64,000 bases of DNA from Mycobacterium colombiense (GCF_003284975.1 NZ_QMEU01000001.1:146321-210320), one strand, 5' to 3'; positions 28,852 through 40,978 are shown, counted from the first letter of the stretch. A program made the numbers and translations. Notes: generated from the sequence alone by a model not told the origin.

Positions 28852-31202
28852 CCGAACCGGCCGCGGATACCAGCGCCATCCTTGCCGGGACTGACTCGCT
28901 GATATTGGCGTCAATGACCTCGCCGGTCGAGATGGACCTGGTGACGGCGTGGATGGAGCAACAACGCGCCGGGCACCCGGGCGCGAATTTCGACCTGGTC
29001 AAGCTGCCGGCGCTCGATGCGCCACCGGACGTGATGACGGCGCTGGCCGAACAGCTTGAATCAAGGGAAGACCGGTCCATCGTGCCGGTGCGGGTGTTCT
29101 GGCTGCCGGAGCCGAATCGCGGCCGGGTCGCCAAGCTGGCCGGCCTGCTGCCCGGCCGGGATCCCTATCACCCCAACCAGCGCCAGCAAGAACGGATTGT
29201 GCGCACCGCGCCCCAGCGGGCACGGGTGGTGGCCGGCGAAGCCGCGACGGTCGCGGAGCTGCGCCGGCAATGGCGCGACACCACCGTCGGAGACGACCGG
29301 TACGACTTCGCCCAATTCGTGATCCGCCGCGCCATCTTGGCGATGGAACGCGTCGAGTACCGGATCCTCGGACCGCAGTACAAGTCGCCGCGGCTGGTGA
29401 AACCAGAGATCATGGCCTCCAACAGGTTTCGCAGCGGCCTGGCGAGAATTCCCGGCGCCACCGTCGAGGAAGCCGCAAAGATGCTCGACGAACTCGCCAC
29501 CGGCTGGAGCCGGGCATCGGTCGACCTCGTCGGGGTCCTCGGCAGGATGATCAGCCGCGGGTTCGACCCCGAGATCGACTACGACGAGTATCAGGTCGCG
29601 GCGATGCGGGCCGGCCTGGAAGCCCACCCTGCCGTATTGTTGTTCTCGCACCGGTCCTACATCGACGGCGCGGTGGTGCCGGTCGCCATGCAGGAGAACC
29701 GATTACCGCCGGTGCACGTGTTCGCCGGTATCAACCTGTCGTTCGGTGCCATGGGCCCGCTGCTGCGACGTTCCGGGGTCATCTTCATCCGCCGCAACAT
29801 CGGTAACGACCAGCTCTACAAGTACGTGCTGCGCGAATACGTCGGCTACATAGTCGAAAAGCGGTTCAACCTGAGCTGGTCCATCGAGGGCACCCGCTCG
29901 CGCACCGGCAAGATGTTGCCACCCAAGCTCGGGCTGCTGGCCTACGTCGCCGACGCCTACCTCGATGGCCGCAGCGAAGACATTCTGCTGCAACCGGTCT
30001 CGATCAGCTTCGATCAGCTGCACGAGACCGCGGAATACGCCGCCTACGCCCGCGGCGGCGAGAAGACACCCGAAGGCGTGGGCTGGTTGTACAACTTCAT
30101 CCGGGCGCAGGGTGAACGCAACTACGGCAAGATCTACGTCCGTTTCCCCGAAGCCGTGTCGATGCGCCACTACCTGGGTGCGCCGCACGGCCCGCTGGCC
30201 CAGGATCCGGACGCCAAACGCCTTGCGCTGCAAAAAATGTCGTTCGAGGTCGCCTGGCGGATACTGCAGGCGACGCCGGTGACGGCGACGGGTCTGGTGT
30301 GCGCGCTGCTGCTGACCACCCGCGGGGCGGCGCTGACCCTCGGCCAGCTGCACCACACCCTGCAGGATTCGCTGGATTACCTGGAACGCAAACACAATCC
30401 GATGTCCACCAGCGCGTTGCGGCTGCGCACGCAAGACGGGGTACGCGCGGCGGTCGACGCGCTGTCCAACGGACACCCCATCACCCGGGTCGACGGCGGC
30501 CGGGAAACGGTGTGGCGCATCGCGCCCGAAGAGCAGCACGCCGCGGCCTTCTACCGCAACTCGGTGATCCACGCCTTTTTGGAGACCTCGATCGTCGAGC
30601 TCGCCCTGGCACACGCCCGCCACGCCGACGGCGACCGCATGGGCGCGTTCTGGGCTCAGGCGATGCGGCTGCGCGATCTGCTGAAGTTCGACTTCTATTT
30701 CGCCGACTCGGCGACGTTTCGGGACAACATCGCCGAAGAGATGGCCTGGCACGACAATTGGGAAGCCCACGTCGCGGCCGGCGGCGACGAGATCGACGCG
30801 CTGTTGTTCGCCAAGCGCCCGTTGATGGCGGACGCGATGTTGCGGGTGTTCTTCGAGGCCTACGAGATCGTCGCCGACGTGCTGCGCGACGCGCCGGCGG
30901 ACATCGGGCACAAGGAACTGACGGACTTGGCGTTGGGCGTCGGCCGACAGTATGTGGCGCAGACCCGGATCCGCAGCAGCGAATCGGTCTCCACGCTGTT
31001 GTTCGCCACCGCGCGCCAGGTCGTCGAGGATCAGGACCTGATCGCACCCGCGCCGGACCTGGCCGAAAGGCGTCGTGCCTTCCTGCACGAGCTGCGCGAC
31101 ATCCTGCACGACTTCGACTACGCCGGGCGGATCGCGCGCGATCAGTTCGTGGCACGCGAGGCCAAGGCCCGCCAGGACCTTCTGGACAGCCAGACTCGGT
31201 AG
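28848..31202 (+). CDS. plsB2: Glycerol-3-phosphate acyltransferase PlsB2
   Basis: Membrane-bound first enzyme of phospholipid and triacylglycerol synthesis, acylating glycerol-3-phosphate. It is 784 residues, similar to Rv2482c. Block I is [16 protein letters not shown] near residue 265 (HX4D catalytic), then [35 protein letters not shown] near 345, and [14 protein letters not shown]. The large N- and C-terminal helical regions are typical of PlsB-class enzymes. The GTG start overlaps the plsC stop by four bases, so both acylations of the pathway are produced together. Confidence 0.93.
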   Translation: MTEPAADTSAILAGTDSLILASMTSPVEMDLVTAWMEQQRAGHPGANFDLVKLPALDAPPDVMTALAEQLESREDRSIVPVRVFWLPEPNRGRVAKLAGLLPGRDPYHPNQRQQERIVRTAPQRARVVAGEAATVAELRRQWRDTTVGDDRYDFAQFVIRRAILAMERVEYRILGPQYKSPRLVKPEIMASNRFRSGLARIPGATVEEAAKMLDELATGWSRASVDLVGVLGRMISRGFDPEIDYDEYQVAAMRAGLEAHPAVLLFSHRSYIDGAVVPVAMQENRLPPVHVFAGINLSFGAMGPLLRRSGVIFIRRNIGNDQLYKYVLREYVGYIVEKRFNLSWSIEGTRSRTGKMLPPKLGLLAYVADAYLDGRSEDILLQPVSISFDQLHETAEYAAYARGGEKTPEGVGWLYNFIRAQGERNYGKIYVRFPEAVSMRHYLGAPHGPLAQDPDAKRLALQKMSFEVAWRILQATPVTATGLVCALLLTTRGAALTLGQLHHTLQDSLDYLERKHNPMSTSALRLRTQDGVRAAVDALSNGHPITRVDGGRETVWRIAPEEQHAAAFYRNSVIHAFLETSIVELALAHARHADGDRMGAFWAQAMRLRDLLKFDFYFADSATFRDNIAEEMAWHDNWEAHVAAGGDEIDALLFAKRPLMADAMLRVFFEAYEIVADVLRDAPADIGHKELTDLALGVGRQYVAQTRIRSSESVSTLLFATARQVVEDQDLIAPAPDLAERRRAFLHELRDILHDFDYAGRIARDQFVAREAKARQDLLDSQTR

Positions 31203-31231
31203 CCGGTCGGGGCCGCCCATACCCTGGACGT

Positions 31232-33286
31232 ATGACCGTCGCCCCGCCGGCTGGCAGGGCCTCGACCGAGGCCGTCGCCCAGCGCCGCACGCTGGTGTGG
31301 CCGGTGCTGGCCGGGGTGGCCGTGCTGGCGGGCTGCACCGCCGCCGGCATCGGGGCCCTCTCGCTGGCCAGCTCGCTGACGGTGACGGGCCTGCCCGACC
31401 CGGGTCCGGTGACCACGCTGGGGTTGCCGTTCGTGCGGGCGGCGGGCGAGATCGGCGCGGTGCTGGCGGTCGGCTCGTTCCTGTTCGCCGCGTTCCTGGT
31501 GCCGCCGCAGCGCAACGGCGTCCTCGACGCCGACGGCTACCGGGCGCTTCGGCTGGGGACGATGGCGTCGGGGGTGTGGGCGGTATGCGCCGCCCTGCTG
31601 GTCCCATTGACCATCTCCGATGTGTCCGGCCATGCCGTCGCCGACATCCCCGCGGCGCGGATGTGGTCGTTGGCGGGCCTGATCACCAACGCCTCGGCGT
31701 GGCGCTGGACCGCGATCCTGGCCGCGGTGATCACGCTGGCGAGCCTGTCGGTGCTGCGCTGGTCGTGGACGCCGGTACTGGTCGCCGCGTCGGTGACGAC
31801 CCTGATTCCCCTTGGGCTGACCGGTCATTCGTCTGCCGGGGGTTCGCACGACCTGGCCACCAACGGCCTGCTGATCCACCTGGTCGCCGCCAGCATGTGG
31901 GCCGGTGGCCTGCTCGCCCTGCTTGCCCACGCCCTGCGGGGCGGTGGTCACCTCGGGCTGGCCGCCAGGCGTTTCTCGATGGTCGCGTTGTGGTGTTGGG
32001 TGGCGATGGCGGTGAGCGGTCTGGTCAACGCCCTGGTCCGCGTGCAGCCCTCCGACCTGCTGAGCACCGACTATGGGCGGCTGGTCACCGCGAAGTTCAT
32101 CGCGCTGTGCCTGCTGGGGGTGCTGGGCTGGCGTCAGCGACGCGTGAGTGTGGCTGCGCTGCAAGCGGATCCGAGCCATGGGCGTGGCGCGCTGCTGCGG
32201 CTTACGCTGATCGAGGCCGCCGTTTTCGGCCTGACCTTCGGCATCGCCGTCGGGCTGGGCCGCACCCCGCCGCCGCCACCCCCGGCCCGGTTGCCGTCGA
32301 TCCCCGAAGCCGAGATCGGCTACGACTTCGACGGACCGCCCACCGTGGCGCGCATCCTGTTCGACTGGCGCTTCGACCTGATCTTCGGTTCGGCGGCGGT
32401 CGTCTTCGCCGCGCTGTATGTGGCCGCACTGGTGCGGCTGCGCCGCCGCGGCGATCACTGGCCGCCCGGCAGGACCTTCTCCTGGCTGCTCGGCTGCGCG
32501 GTGTTGCTGTTCGCGACGTCGTCGGGCGTCGGCCGTTACATGCCGGCGATGTTCAGCATGCACATGGTGGTCCACATGTGCCTTTCCATGCTGATCCCGA
32601 TCCTGCTGGTGCTCGGCGCGCCGGTCACCCTGGCGTTGCGGGCGCTGCCGGCCGCCGGCCGTGACGATCCGCCGGGCATGCGGGAATGGCTGTTGGCCGC
32701 GCTGCACAGCCGTTTCTCCCGGGTCCTCACCAATCCCGTCGTGGCCACCGTGCTGTTCGTCGCCGGCTTCTATGGGTTGTATCTGTCGAACCTCTTCGAC
32801 GTCACCGCGAGCAGCCACGCCGGGCACCTGGCGATGAACGTGCACTTCCTGGTCAGCGGCTACCTGTTCTATTGGGTGGTGATCGGGGTGGACCCGACTC
32901 CGCGACCGATCCCGCCGCTGGCCAAGGTGGCGGTGGTGTTCGCCTCGCTGCCGCTGCACGCCTTCTTCGGGGTGGTGCTGATGGGCACCAAGAAGGTGCT
33001 CGGTGCCGACTACTACCGCTCGCTCGATCTGAGCTGGCACACCGACCTGCTGGGCGATCAGCGCCTGGGTGGGGGCATCGCCTGGGCGGCGGGGGAGTTT
33101 CCCCTGGTGATCGTGATGCTCGCGCTGCTCATCCAGTGGGCGCGCAGTGATCGTCGCACCGCCAAGCGGCTGGACCGGGCCGCCGAACGCGACGACGACG
33201 CCGAGCTGGTCGCCTACAACGCGATGCTGGCGCAGCTGGCGCGGGGCGAGAGGGCCCAGCGGTCCGGCCCGGCCGATCCCGACTGA
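31232..33286 (+). CDS. CopD-CtaG fusion membrane protein (Rv0102-like)
   Basis: Polytopic protein of 684 residues in two parts. The N-half (about 60-330) resembles CopD, copper-resistance/uptake permeases (SLASSLTVTGLPDPG, MWSLAGLITNASAW, HSSAGGSHDLATNGLLIHLV). The C-half (from about 370) is Caa3/CtaG-type cytochrome oxidase assembly domain, with HMVVHMCLSMLIPILLVLGA, GHLAMNVHFLVSGYLFYW and KVLGADYYR. His and Met residues in the helices are plausible copper ligands. Start ATG 31232, thirty bases after plsB2. The related M. tuberculosis protein I know (Rv0102) lies elsewhere on the chromosome, so position here is a difference. Confidence 0.87.
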   Translation: MTVAPPAGRASTEAVAQRRTLVWPVLAGVAVLAGCTAAGIGALSLASSLTVTGLPDPGPVTTLGLPFVRAAGEIGAVLAVGSFLFAAFLVPPQRNGVLDADGYRALRLGTMASGVWAVCAALLVPLTISDVSGHAVADIPAARMWSLAGLITNASAWRWTAILAAVITLASLSVLRWSWTPVLVAASVTTLIPLGLTGHSSAGGSHDLATNGLLIHLVAASMWAGGLLALLAHALRGGGHLGLAARRFSMVALWCWVAMAVSGLVNALVRVQPSDLLSTDYGRLVTAKFIALCLLGVLGWRQRRVSVAALQADPSHGRGALLRLTLIEAAVFGLTFGIAVGLGRTPPPPPPARLPSIPEAEIGYDFDGPPTVARILFDWRFDLIFGSAAVVFAALYVAALVRLRRRGDHWPPGRTFSWLLGCAVLLFATSSGVGRYMPAMFSMHMVVHMCLSMLIPILLVLGAPVTLALRALPAAGRDDPPGMREWLLAALHSRFSRVLTNPVVATVLFVAGFYGLYLSNLFDVTASSHAGHLAMNVHFLVSGYLFYWVVIGVDPTPRPIPPLAKVAVVFASLPLHAFFGVVLMGTKKVLGADYYRSLDLSWHTDLLGDQRLGGGIAWAAGEFPLVIVMLALLIQWARSDRRTAKRLDRAAERDDDAELVAYNAMLAQLARGERAQRSGPADPD

Positions 33287-33404
33287 TCCACAGCCCCGGT
33301 TTCTTCCACAAGGCGGCCCGTCTGCGGGTCGTTCCCGCGGCGTTCGTCGGTGCCGCCGCGCCTACTGGGAGCCATAGCCAATGCAAACGAGAAGGGATCA
33401 GCCC

Positions 33405-33884
33405 ATGTTCGAAACGTCGCTCACCGTCGTCGGCCACATCGTCAACAACCCCGAACGCCGACAGGTCGGCACCCAGGAGGTCATCAAGTTCCGCGTCGCC
33501 AGCAATTCCCGGCGGCGCACGGCCGACGGCGGCTGGGAGCCCGGCAACTCGCTGTTCATCAACGTCAACTGCTGGGGCAAGTTGGTCACCGGCGTGGGCG
33601 CCGCGTTGGGCAAGGGCGCGCCGGTGATCGTGGTGGGCCACGTGTACACCAGCGAGTACGAGGACCGTGACGGCAACCGTCGGTCGTCGCTGGAGATGCG
33701 CGCCACCGCGGTCGGGCCCGACGTGTCCCGCGCGATTGTGCGCATCGAGCGCCCGGGCTACACCGGTCCGACCGCCCCCGAGGCCGCCGCACCGCCGGCG
33801 GATGCGTCCGACGGCGCTGGTGAGGACGCCGACGCCGAGGACGCCGAGTCCGCCGACACCGGTCCGCTGCCGCTGACGGCTTAG
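33405..33884 (+). CDS. ssbB: Single-stranded DNA-binding protein, second paralogue (Rv2478c-like)
   Basis: OB-fold single-stranded DNA-binding protein of 159 residues. The ATG at 33405 (MFETSLTVVGHIVNNPE) has GAGAAGGGAT upstream. The OB core runs to about residue 105 (FRVASNSRRRTADGGWEPGN and VIVVGHVYTSEYEDRDGN). The tail is acidic but ends in TGPLPLTA, lacking the DDDxPF tip that essential SSB uses to recruit partners. It is therefore the accessory paralogue SsbB, not the replication SSB. Confidence 0.88.
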   Translation: MFETSLTVVGHIVNNPERRQVGTQEVIKFRVASNSRRRTADGGWEPGNSLFINVNCWGKLVTGVGAALGKGAPVIVVGHVYTSEYEDRDGNRRSSLEMRATAVGPDVSRAIVRIERPGYTGPTAPEAAAPPADASDGAGEDADAEDAESADTGPLPLTA

Positions 33885-33962
33885 CGGCGGCGGTCGCGCC
33901 GCCGGGCGATGCCTAGGATGGTCCGCGAGATCACTTCGCAACCAGAAAGGCACAACCGCGGC

Positions 33963-35639
33963 ATGGCTGAGTTCATCTACACGATGAAAAAGGTCCGCAA
34001 GGCGCACGGCGACAAGGTGATCCTGGACGACGTCACACTGAGCTTCTATCCAGGCGCCAAGATCGGTGTCGTCGGGCCCAATGGCGCCGGCAAGTCGAGC
34101 GTCTTGCGGATCATGGCGGGCCTGGACAAGCCGAACAACGGCGACGCCTTCCTGGCCAACGACGCGACCGTCGGCATCCTGCTGCAGGAGCCGCCGCTAA
34201 ACGAGGACAAGACCGTCCGCGGCAACGTCGAAGAAGGCCTGGGCGAGATCAAGGTCAAGCTCGACCGCTTCAACGAGGTCGCCGAGCTGATGGCCACCGA
34301 CTACTCCGATGAGTTGATGGAGGAGATGGGCCGGCTGCAGGAGGAGCTCGACCACGCCGACGCGTGGGACCTCGACTCGCAGCTAGAGCAGGCCATGGAT
34401 GCGCTGCGCTGCCCGCCGCCGGACGAGCCGGTGACCAACCTGTCCGGTGGTGAGCGGCGCCGCGTCGCGCTGTGCAAGCTGCTGCTGTCCAAGCCTGACC
34501 TGCTGCTCCTCGACGAACCGACCAACCACCTGGACGCCGAAAGCGTGCAGTGGCTCGAGCAGCACCTCGCGTCCTACGCGGGGGCGATCCTGGCGGTCAC
34601 CCACGACCGGTACTTCCTGGACAACGTCGCCGAATGGATCCTCGAACTCGACCGCGGCCGCGCCTACCCGTACGAGGGCAACTACTCCACCTACCTGGAG
34701 AAGAAGGCCGAGCGGATCGCCGTGCAGGGCCGCAAGGACGCCAAGCTGCAGAAGCGGTTGGCCGAGGAGCTGGCGTGGGTGCGCTCCGGGGCCAAGGCGC
34801 GCCAGGCCAAGAGCAAGGCCCGGCTGCAGCGCTACGAGGAGATGGCCGCCGAGGCCGAGAAGACGCGCAAGCTCGACTTCGAGGAGATCCAGATCCCGGT
34901 CGGTCCGCGGCTGGGCAACGTGGTCGTCGAGGTCGAACACCTCGACAAGGGCTACGACGGCCGCACCCTCATCAAGGACCTGTCGTTCACCCTGCCGCGC
35001 AACGGCATCGTCGGCGTCATCGGCCCGAACGGGGTCGGGAAGACCACGCTGTTCAAGACAATCGTCGGCCTCGAGCAGCCGGACAGCGGCACGGTCAAGG
35101 TCGGCGAGACCGTCAAGCTCAGCTACGTCGACCAGACCCGCGCCGGAATCGATCCCAAGAAGAACGTGTGGGAAGTCGTCTCCGACGGGCTGGACCACAT
35201 CGTGGTCGGCCAGACCGAGGTGCCGTCGCGGGCCTACGTGTCGGCGTTCGGATTCAAGGGACCGGATCAGCAGAAGCCGGCCGGGGTGCTCTCCGGTGGC
35301 GAGCGCAACCGGCTCAACCTGGCGCTGACGCTCAAGCAGGGCGGCAACCTGATCCTGCTCGACGAACCCACCAACGACCTCGACGTGGAAACCCTGAGCT
35401 CGCTGGAGAACGCCCTCGAGCAGTTCCCCGGCTGCGCCGTGGTGATCTCGCACGACCGGTGGTTCCTGGACCGCACCTGCACGCACATCCTGGCCTGGGA
35501 GGGTGACGACGACAACGAAGCCAAGTGGTTCTGGTTCGAGGGCAACTTCGGGGCATACGAGGAGAACAAGATCGAACGCCTCGGCGCCGATGCGGCACGG
35601 CCGCACAGAGTGACCCACCGCAAGCTGACGCGCGACTAG
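33963..35639 (+). CDS. ettA: Energy-dependent translational throttle ABC-F protein EttA
   Basis: ABC-F ribosome-binding ATPase of 558 residues, exactly the M. tuberculosis Rv2477c length. It gates the first elongation step according to energy state. Two ABC domains: Walker A GPNGAGKSS near 39 and GPNGVGKTT near 356; signatures LSGGERRRVAL near 160 and LSGGERNRLNL near 442; Walker B LLLLDEPTNHLD and LILLDEPTNDLD. The linker (PtIM) with basic helices GAKARQAKSKARLQRYEEMA lies between. No membrane segment. The ATG at 33963 follows CCAGAAAGGCACAACCGCGGC. Confidence 0.95.
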   Translation: MAEFIYTMKKVRKAHGDKVILDDVTLSFYPGAKIGVVGPNGAGKSSVLRIMAGLDKPNNGDAFLANDATVGILLQEPPLNEDKTVRGNVEEGLGEIKVKLDRFNEVAELMATDYSDELMEEMGRLQEELDHADAWDLDSQLEQAMDALRCPPPDEPVTNLSGGERRRVALCKLLLSKPDLLLLDEPTNHLDAESVQWLEQHLASYAGAILAVTHDRYFLDNVAEWILELDRGRAYPYEGNYSTYLEKKAERIAVQGRKDAKLQKRLAEELAWVRSGAKARQAKSKARLQRYEEMAAEAEKTRKLDFEEIQIPVGPRLGNVVVEVEHLDKGYDGRTLIKDLSFTLPRNGIVGVIGPNGVGKTTLFKTIVGLEQPDSGTVKVGETVKLSYVDQTRAGIDPKKNVWEVVSDGLDHIVVGQTEVPSRAYVSAFGFKGPDQQKPAGVLSGGERNRLNLALTLKQGGNLILLDEPTNDLDVETLSSLENALEQFPGCAVVISHDRWFLDRTCTHILAWEGDDDNEAKWFWFEGNFGAYEENKIERLGADAARPHRVTHRKLTRD

Positions 35640-35717
35640 TGTCAGCTCTGCCCCGCACCGCCACCCAGCGGGGCGACCGAGCGCACTGATTACCGTCGCC
35701 AGTTGGGAGCTATCGGC

Positions 35718-38700
35718 ATGACGATCGATCCCGAAGCCAGACACGATCTCGAGCCGTGGACGACCTTCACCCAGCAGCGAGACATTCCCGAGTGGATCTC
35801 GAGGGCCTACGTAGAGAGCTATCGCGGTCCGCACAGCGACCAGTCGGGCGGCGCGGAAACCAGGCCCATCGACCTGACCGTGCCGGCGGCGATCGTGACC
35901 CCGGCCATGCTGAGCTCCCACTATCGCCTCGGCCTGCACCGGCCCGCCGGCGAAAGCCGCGTCGCGGTGTACCCGGCCGACGACCCCGCCGGGTTCGGGC
36001 CCGCGCTGCAGGTGGTCACCGACCACGGCGGCATGCTGATGGATTCGGTCACCGTGCTGCTGCACCGGCTCGGCGTCCCGTACACGGCGATCATGACGCC
36101 GGTGTTCGACGTGCTGCGCAGCCCGGAGGGCGACCTGCTGCGCGTGCAGGCGAAAGCCGAGGGCGCATCGCAATACGAGGGTGAGGCGTGGATCCACGTA
36201 CAGCTGTTGCCGTCGGTCGACAGCAAGGGGCTCACCGAGGTCGAGCGGCTGCTGCCCAAGGTGCTCGCCGACGTGCAACAGGTCGCCAGCGACGCCTCGA
36301 CCCTGATCGCCGCCCTGGACGACCTGGCCGCGCAGGTGGAAACCAATGCCGGCGGCCACTTCTCGGCGCCCGACCGCGACGACGTCGCGGCGCTGTTGCG
36401 CTGGCTGGGCAACGGCAACTTCCTCCTGCTCGGCTACCAGCGCTGCCACGTGCACGACGGCCAGGTCTCCGGGGACGGGTCACCCGGCCTCGGCGTCCTG
36501 CGGACCCGCACCGGCTCGCGCCCCCGGCTGACCGACGAGAACCGGCTGCTGGTCCTGGCGCAATCCGTGGTGGGCAGCTACCTGCGCTACGGCGCCTACC
36601 CGTATGCCATCGCGGTCCGCGAATACGTCGACGGCGCCGTGATCGAGCATCGCTTCGTCGGGTTGTTCACGGTGGCCGCCATGAACGCCGACGTCCTCGA
36701 GATCCCGACGATCTCGCGCCGGGTCCGTGAGGCGCTGGCAATGGCCGACAACGACCCGATCCACCCGGGCCAGCTACTGCTCGACGTCATCCAGACCGTT
36801 CCCCGTTCGGAGCTGTTCACGCTGAGCGCCGAACGGCTGCTGGCGATGGCCAAAGCGGTGGTGGACCTTGGCCCGCAACGAAACGCGTTGCTGTTCCTGC
36901 GTGCCGACCGGCTGCAGTACTTCGTTTCCTGCCTGGTGTATCTGCCGCGTGACCGCTACACCACGGCGGTGCGCCTGCAGATCGAGGACATCCTGGTGCA
37001 CGAATTCGGCGGCACCAGGCTGGAATTCACTGCCCGGGTCAGCGAATCACCGTGGGCCCTCATGCATTTCATGGTCCGGCTGCCGTCCGAAGGCCCCGAC
37101 GCCACGCCGGTCGACGTCTCCGAAGGCAACCGGGTCCGCATCCAGGCGCTGCTGAGCGAAGCCGCGCGGACCTGGGCCGACCGGCTCATCACCGCCGCCG
37201 CCGAAGGTTCGGTGGGCCATGCCGACGCCGAGTACTACGCTGCCGCCTTCCCCGAGGTCTACAAGCAGGCCGTCACCCCGGCCGACGCGATCGATCACAT
37301 CGCCATCATCAATGCGCTGCAAGACAACTCGGTCAAGCTGGTGTTCACCGAGAACGAGGACGGGTCCGCGCAGCTCACCTGGTTCCTGGGCGGACGCACC
37401 GCCTCGCTGAGCCAGCTACTGCCGATGCTGCAGAGCATGGGCGTGGTGGTGCTCGAGGAGCGGCCGTTCACCGTCGAGCGGTCCGACGGGCTACCGGTGT
37501 GGATCTATCAGTTCAAGATCTCACCGCACCCAACCGTCCGGCTGGCCTCGACGCAAGCCGAGCGCGACGCGATGGCCGAGCGGTTCGCCGACGCGGTCAC
37601 CGCGATCTGGCAGGGCCGCCTCGAGATCGATCGGTTCAACGAGCTGGTGATGCGTGCCGGCCTTCGCTGGCAGCAGGTCGTGTTGTTGCGGGCCTACGCA
37701 AAGTACTTGCGGCAGGCTAACTTTCCCTACAGCCAGTCCTACATCGAGTCGGTGCTCAACGAGCACCCCTCGACCGCGCGATCGCTGGTAGCGCTGTTCG
37801 AGGCGCTGTTCGACCCCAGCCCCGATCCATCGTCGACCCGGGATGCGCAGGCGGCCGCCGCGGCCGTCGCCGCCGACATCGACGCACTCGTGAGCCTGGA
37901 CACCGACCGCATCCTGCGTGCCTTCGCGTCGCTGGTGCAGGCCACGTTGCGCACGAATTACTTTGTGACACGCGAAGGTTCGGCCCGGGCGCGCAACGTG
38001 CTGGCGATCAAGCTGGATGCCCAGCTGGTCGACGAGCTGCCGCTGCCACGCCCGAAATACGAGATCTTCGTCTACTCGCCCCGGGTCGAGGGCGTGCACC
38101 TGCGGTTCGGCCCGGTGGCCCGCGGCGGCCTGCGCTGGTCGGACCGTCGAGACGACTTCCGCACCGAGATCCTGGGCCTGGTCAAGGCGCAGGCGGTCAA
38201 GAACGCCGTCATCGTGCCCGTCGGCGCCAAGGGCGGATTCGTCCTCAAGCGGCCACCGCTGCCCACCGGCGACGCCGCCGCCGACCGCGACGCCAGCCGC
38301 GCCGAGGGCGTCGCCTGCTATCAACTGTTCATCTCCGGCCTGCTCGACGTCACCGACAACGTCGACCATGCGACCGGAAAGGTGAACCCGCCACCGGAAG
38401 TCATCCGCCGCGACGGCGATGACGCGTACCTGGTGGTCGCGGCCGACAAGGGCACCGCTACCTTCTCCGATATCGCCAACGATGTCGCCAAGTCCTACGG
38501 GTTCTGGTTGGGCGACGCGTTCGCGTCCGGTGGATCGGTCGGTTACGACCACAAGGCCATGGGCATCACCGCCAAGGGCGCGTGGGAAGCCGTCAAACGG
38601 CACTTCCGAGAGATGGATATCGACACGCAGGCCGAGGATTTCACCGTGGTGGGGATCGGCGACATGAGCGGCGACGTCTTCGGCAACGGCATGCTGCTGA

Positions 38701-40568
38701 GCAAGCACATCCGGCTGCTCGCCGCCTTCGACCACCGGCACATCTTCTTGGATCCCGATCCCGATGCCGCGGCTTCCTGGGCGGAACGCCAACGCATGTT
38801 CGACCTGCCGCGCTCGAGCTGGGAGGATTACGACACGTCGTTGATCAGCGACGGCGGCGGGGTGTACAGCCGTGAGCACAAGGCGATTCCGGTCAGCCCC
38901 CAGGTTCGCGAGGCGTTGGGCATCGACGGCTCGGAGGATGGGGTCACCGAAATGACACCACCCAATCTGATCAAGGCGATCCTGCAGGCGCCGGTCGATC
39001 TGCTGTTCAACGGCGGCATCGGTACCTACATCAAGGCGGAGTCCGAGTCCGACGCCGACGTCGGCGACCGCGCCAACGATCCGGTGCGGGTGAACGGAAA
39101 CCAAGTGCGCGCCAAGGTGATCGGCGAAGGTGGCAACCTCGGGGTGACGGCGTTGGGTCGGGTGGAGTTCGATCTGGCGGGTGGCCGGATCAACACCGAT
39201 GCCATGGACAACTCGGCCGGCGTGGACTGCTCGGACCACGAGGTCAACATCAAGATCCTGATCGATGCCCTGGTGACTGCGGGCAAGGTCAAGCCGGAGG
39301 AGCGCAAGCCGCTGCTGGAATCGATGACCGACGAGGTCGCGCAGCTGGTGCTCACCGACAACGAGGAACAGAACGACCTGATCGGTACCAGCCGCGCCAA
39401 CGCGGCCAGCCTGCTTCCCGTGCACGCCAGGCTGATCCAGTACCTGGTCGACGAGCGCGGCATCCACCGCGACCTGGAAGCGCTGCCCACGGAGAAGGAG
39501 ATCGGGCGCCGCGCCGAGGCCGGCATCGGGCTCACCTCACCGGAGCTGTGCACCTTGATGGCGCACGTGAAGCTGGGCCTCAAGGAGGAGATGCTCCAAA
39601 CCGAGCTGACCGAACAGGACGTGTTCGCGTCCCGGCTGCCGCTGTACTTCCCAAAGCCGTTGCGGGAACGGTTCGCTCCGGAGATCCGCACGCATCAGCT
39701 GCGACGCGAGATCGTCACCACCATGCTGATCAACGACCTGGTGGACGCCGCCGGGATCAGCTACGCGTTCCGGATCACCGAAGACGTCGGCGTCGGGTCG
39801 GTCGACGCGGTGCGCACCTACGTCGCCACCGACGCCATCTTCGGGGTGGGGGAGATCTGGCGGCGCATCCGCGCCGCGAATCTGCCGGTCGCACTGTCGG
39901 ATCGGCTCACGCTGGACACCAGGCGGCTGATCGACCGCGCCGGGAGGTGGCTGCTCAACTACCGTCCCCAGCCGTTGGCGGTCGGGGCCGAAATCAACCG
40001 GTTCGCCGCCAAAGTCCAGGCGCTGACACCGCGCATGTCGGAGTGGCTGCGCGGCGACGATAAGGCGATCGTGGAGTCCGAAGCCGCCGAATTCGCCTCC
40101 CAGGGCGCGCCGGAAGACCTGGCCTACATGGTGGCCGCCGGCCTCTACCGCTTCAGCCTGCTCGACATCATCGACATCGGTGACATCAACGACATCGACG
40201 CCGCCGAGGTCGCGGACACCTATTTCGCGCTCATGGACCGCCTCGGCACCGACCGGCTGTTGACCGCGGTATCGGAACTGCCCCGGCGAGACCGCTGGCA
40301 CTCCTTGGCGCGGTTGGCGATTCGTGACGACATTTATGCTTCGTTGCGGTCGCTGTGCTTCGATGTGCTCGCCGTGGGGGAGCCGGACGAAAGTGGTGAA
40401 GAGAAGATCGTCGAGTGGGAACACCTGAGTGCCTCCCGGGTCGAGCGGGCCCGCCGAACACTCATCGAGATCCAGGAAAGCGGAAACCAGGATCTCGCGA
40501 CGCTGTCCGTCGCTGCCCGACAAATACGTCGCATGACCCGCACCAGTGGAAGAGGATCGTCAAGTTGA
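35718..40568 (+). CDS. gdh: NAD-specific glutamate dehydrogenase (large, about 180 kDa)
   Basis: Large L_180-class NAD-dependent glutamate dehydrogenase of 1616 residues, similar to Rv2476c. It deaminates glutamate to 2-oxoglutarate; in mycobacteria it is inhibited by GarA. Order: N-terminal ACT-like regulatory region (about 1-650); catalytic Glu/Leu/Phe/Val dehydrogenase core with [20 protein letters not shown] and catalytic Lys in [11 protein letters not shown] near residue 840; Rossmann part [19 protein letters not shown] near 980; [13 protein letters not shown]; and GEGGNLGVT. Start ATG 35718 ([10 protein letters not shown]) as in orthologues. It overlaps the thioesterase start. Confidence 0.94.
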   Translation: MTIDPEARHDLEPWTTFTQQRDIPEWISRAYVESYRGPHSDQSGGAETRPIDLTVPAAIVTPAMLSSHYRLGLHRPAGESRVAVYPADDPAGFGPALQVVTDHGGMLMDSVTVLLHRLGVPYTAIMTPVFDVLRSPEGDLLRVQAKAEGASQYEGEAWIHVQLLPSVDSKGLTEVERLLPKVLADVQQVASDASTLIAALDDLAAQVETNAGGHFSAPDRDDVAALLRWLGNGNFLLLGYQRCHVHDGQVSGDGSPGLGVLRTRTGSRPRLTDENRLLVLAQSVVGSYLRYGAYPYAIAVREYVDGAVIEHRFVGLFTVAAMNADVLEIPTISRRVREALAMADNDPIHPGQLLLDVIQTVPRSELFTLSAERLLAMAKAVVDLGPQRNALLFLRADRLQYFVSCLVYLPRDRYTTAVRLQIEDILVHEFGGTRLEFTARVSESPWALMHFMVRLPSEGPDATPVDVSEGNRVRIQALLSEAARTWADRLITAAAEGSVGHADAEYYAAAFPEVYKQAVTPADAIDHIAIINALQDNSVKLVFTENEDGSAQLTWFLGGRTASLSQLLPMLQSMGVVVLEERPFTVERSDGLPVWIYQFKISPHPTVRLASTQAERDAMAERFADAVTAIWQGRLEIDRFNELVMRAGLRWQQVVLLRAYAKYLRQANFPYSQSYIESVLNEHPSTARSLVALFEALFDPSPDPSSTRDAQAAAAAVAADIDALVSLDTDRILRAFASLVQATLRTNYFVTREGSARARNVLAIKLDAQLVDELPLPRPKYEIFVYSPRVEGVHLRFGPVARGGLRWSDRRDDFRTEILGLVKAQAVKNAVIVPVGAKGGFVLKRPPLPTGDAAADRDASRAEGVACYQLFISGLLDVTDNVDHATGKVNPPPEVIRRDGDDAYLVVAADKGTATFSDIANDVAKSYGFWLGDAFASGGSVGYDHKAMGITAKGAWEAVKRHFREMDIDTQAEDFTVVGIGDMSGDVFGNGMLLSKHIRLLAAFDHRHIFLDPDPDAAASWAERQRMFDLPRSSWEDYDTSLISDGGGVYSREHKAIPVSPQVREALGIDGSEDGVTEMTPPNLIKAILQAPVDLLFNGGIGTYIKAESESDADVGDRANDPVRVNGNQVRAKVIGEGGNLGVTALGRVEFDLAGGRINTDAMDNSAGVDCSDHEVNIKILIDALVTAGKVKPEERKPLLESMTDEVAQLVLTDNEEQNDLIGTSRANAASLLPVHARLIQYLVDERGIHRDLEALPTEKEIGRRAEAGIGLTSPELCTLMAHVKLGLKEEMLQTELTEQDVFASRLPLYFPKPLRERFAPEIRTHQLRREIVTTMLINDLVDAAGISYAFRITEDVGVGSVDAVRTYVATDAIFGVGEIWRRIRAANLPVALSDRLTLDTRRLIDRAGRWLLNYRPQPLAVGAEINRFAAKVQALTPRMSEWLRGDDKAIVESEAAEFASQGAPEDLAYMVAAGLYRFSLLDIIDIGDINDIDAAEVADTYFALMDRLGTDRLLTAVSELPRRDRWHSLARLAIRDDIYASLRSLCFDVLAVGEPDESGEEKIVEWEHLSASRVERARRTLIEIQESGNQDLATLSVAARQIRRMTRTSGRGSSS

Positions 40569-40978
40569 GCGTCGGCTTCGTCGCGCCCGTGCCAGTGCGC
40601 TGGTCGGACATCGACATGTATCAGCACATCAACCACGCCACCATGGTCACCATCCTCGAGGAGGCGCGCGTCCAGTTCCTGCGCGAAGCGTTCGAGGTGG
40701 ACATCATGACCATCGGTTTGCTCATCGCCGAGGTCAAGGTGACCTACAAAGGGCAGCTGCGGCTGATCGATTCACCGCTGCAGGTGACGATGTGGACCAA
40801 GCGGCTGCGGGCGGTCGACTTCACGCTTGGCTATGAGGTGCGCTCGGTCTCCGCGGACCCGGCGTCGAAGCCCGCCGTCATCGCCGAGTCGCAACTGGCC
40901 GCCGTCCACATCGAGGAGGAGCGCCTGGTGCGACTCTCGCCACAGCATCGGGAGTATCTGCAACGGTGGATCAGGTAG
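40565..40978 (+). CDS. Acyl-CoA thioesterase, 4-hydroxybenzoyl-CoA type (Rv2475c-like)
   Basis: Hot-dog-fold thioesterase of 137 residues. The hallmark [20 protein letters not shown] near residue 12 contains the catalytic Asp/His region, and EEARVQFL follows. The start TTG at 40565 overlaps the gdh stop (TTGA), the only start that keeps the conserved VPVRWSD near the N-terminus. The stop overlaps the next gene by 13 bases. Substrate unknown. Confidence 0.85.
   Translation: MSVGFVAPVPVRWSDIDMYQHINHATMVTILEEARVQFLREAFEVDIMTIGLLIAEVKVTYKGQLRLIDSPLQVTMWTKRLRAVDFTLGYEVRSVSADPASKPAVIAESQLAAVHIEEERLVRLSPQHREYLQRWIR

Noticed and set aside
30299..31231. In-frame extension of the CopD-CtaG gene into plsB2
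   Set aside because: The extension is out of frame with plsB2 and rich in Arg/Gly as expected for a shadow; ATG 31232 gives the natural N-terminus.
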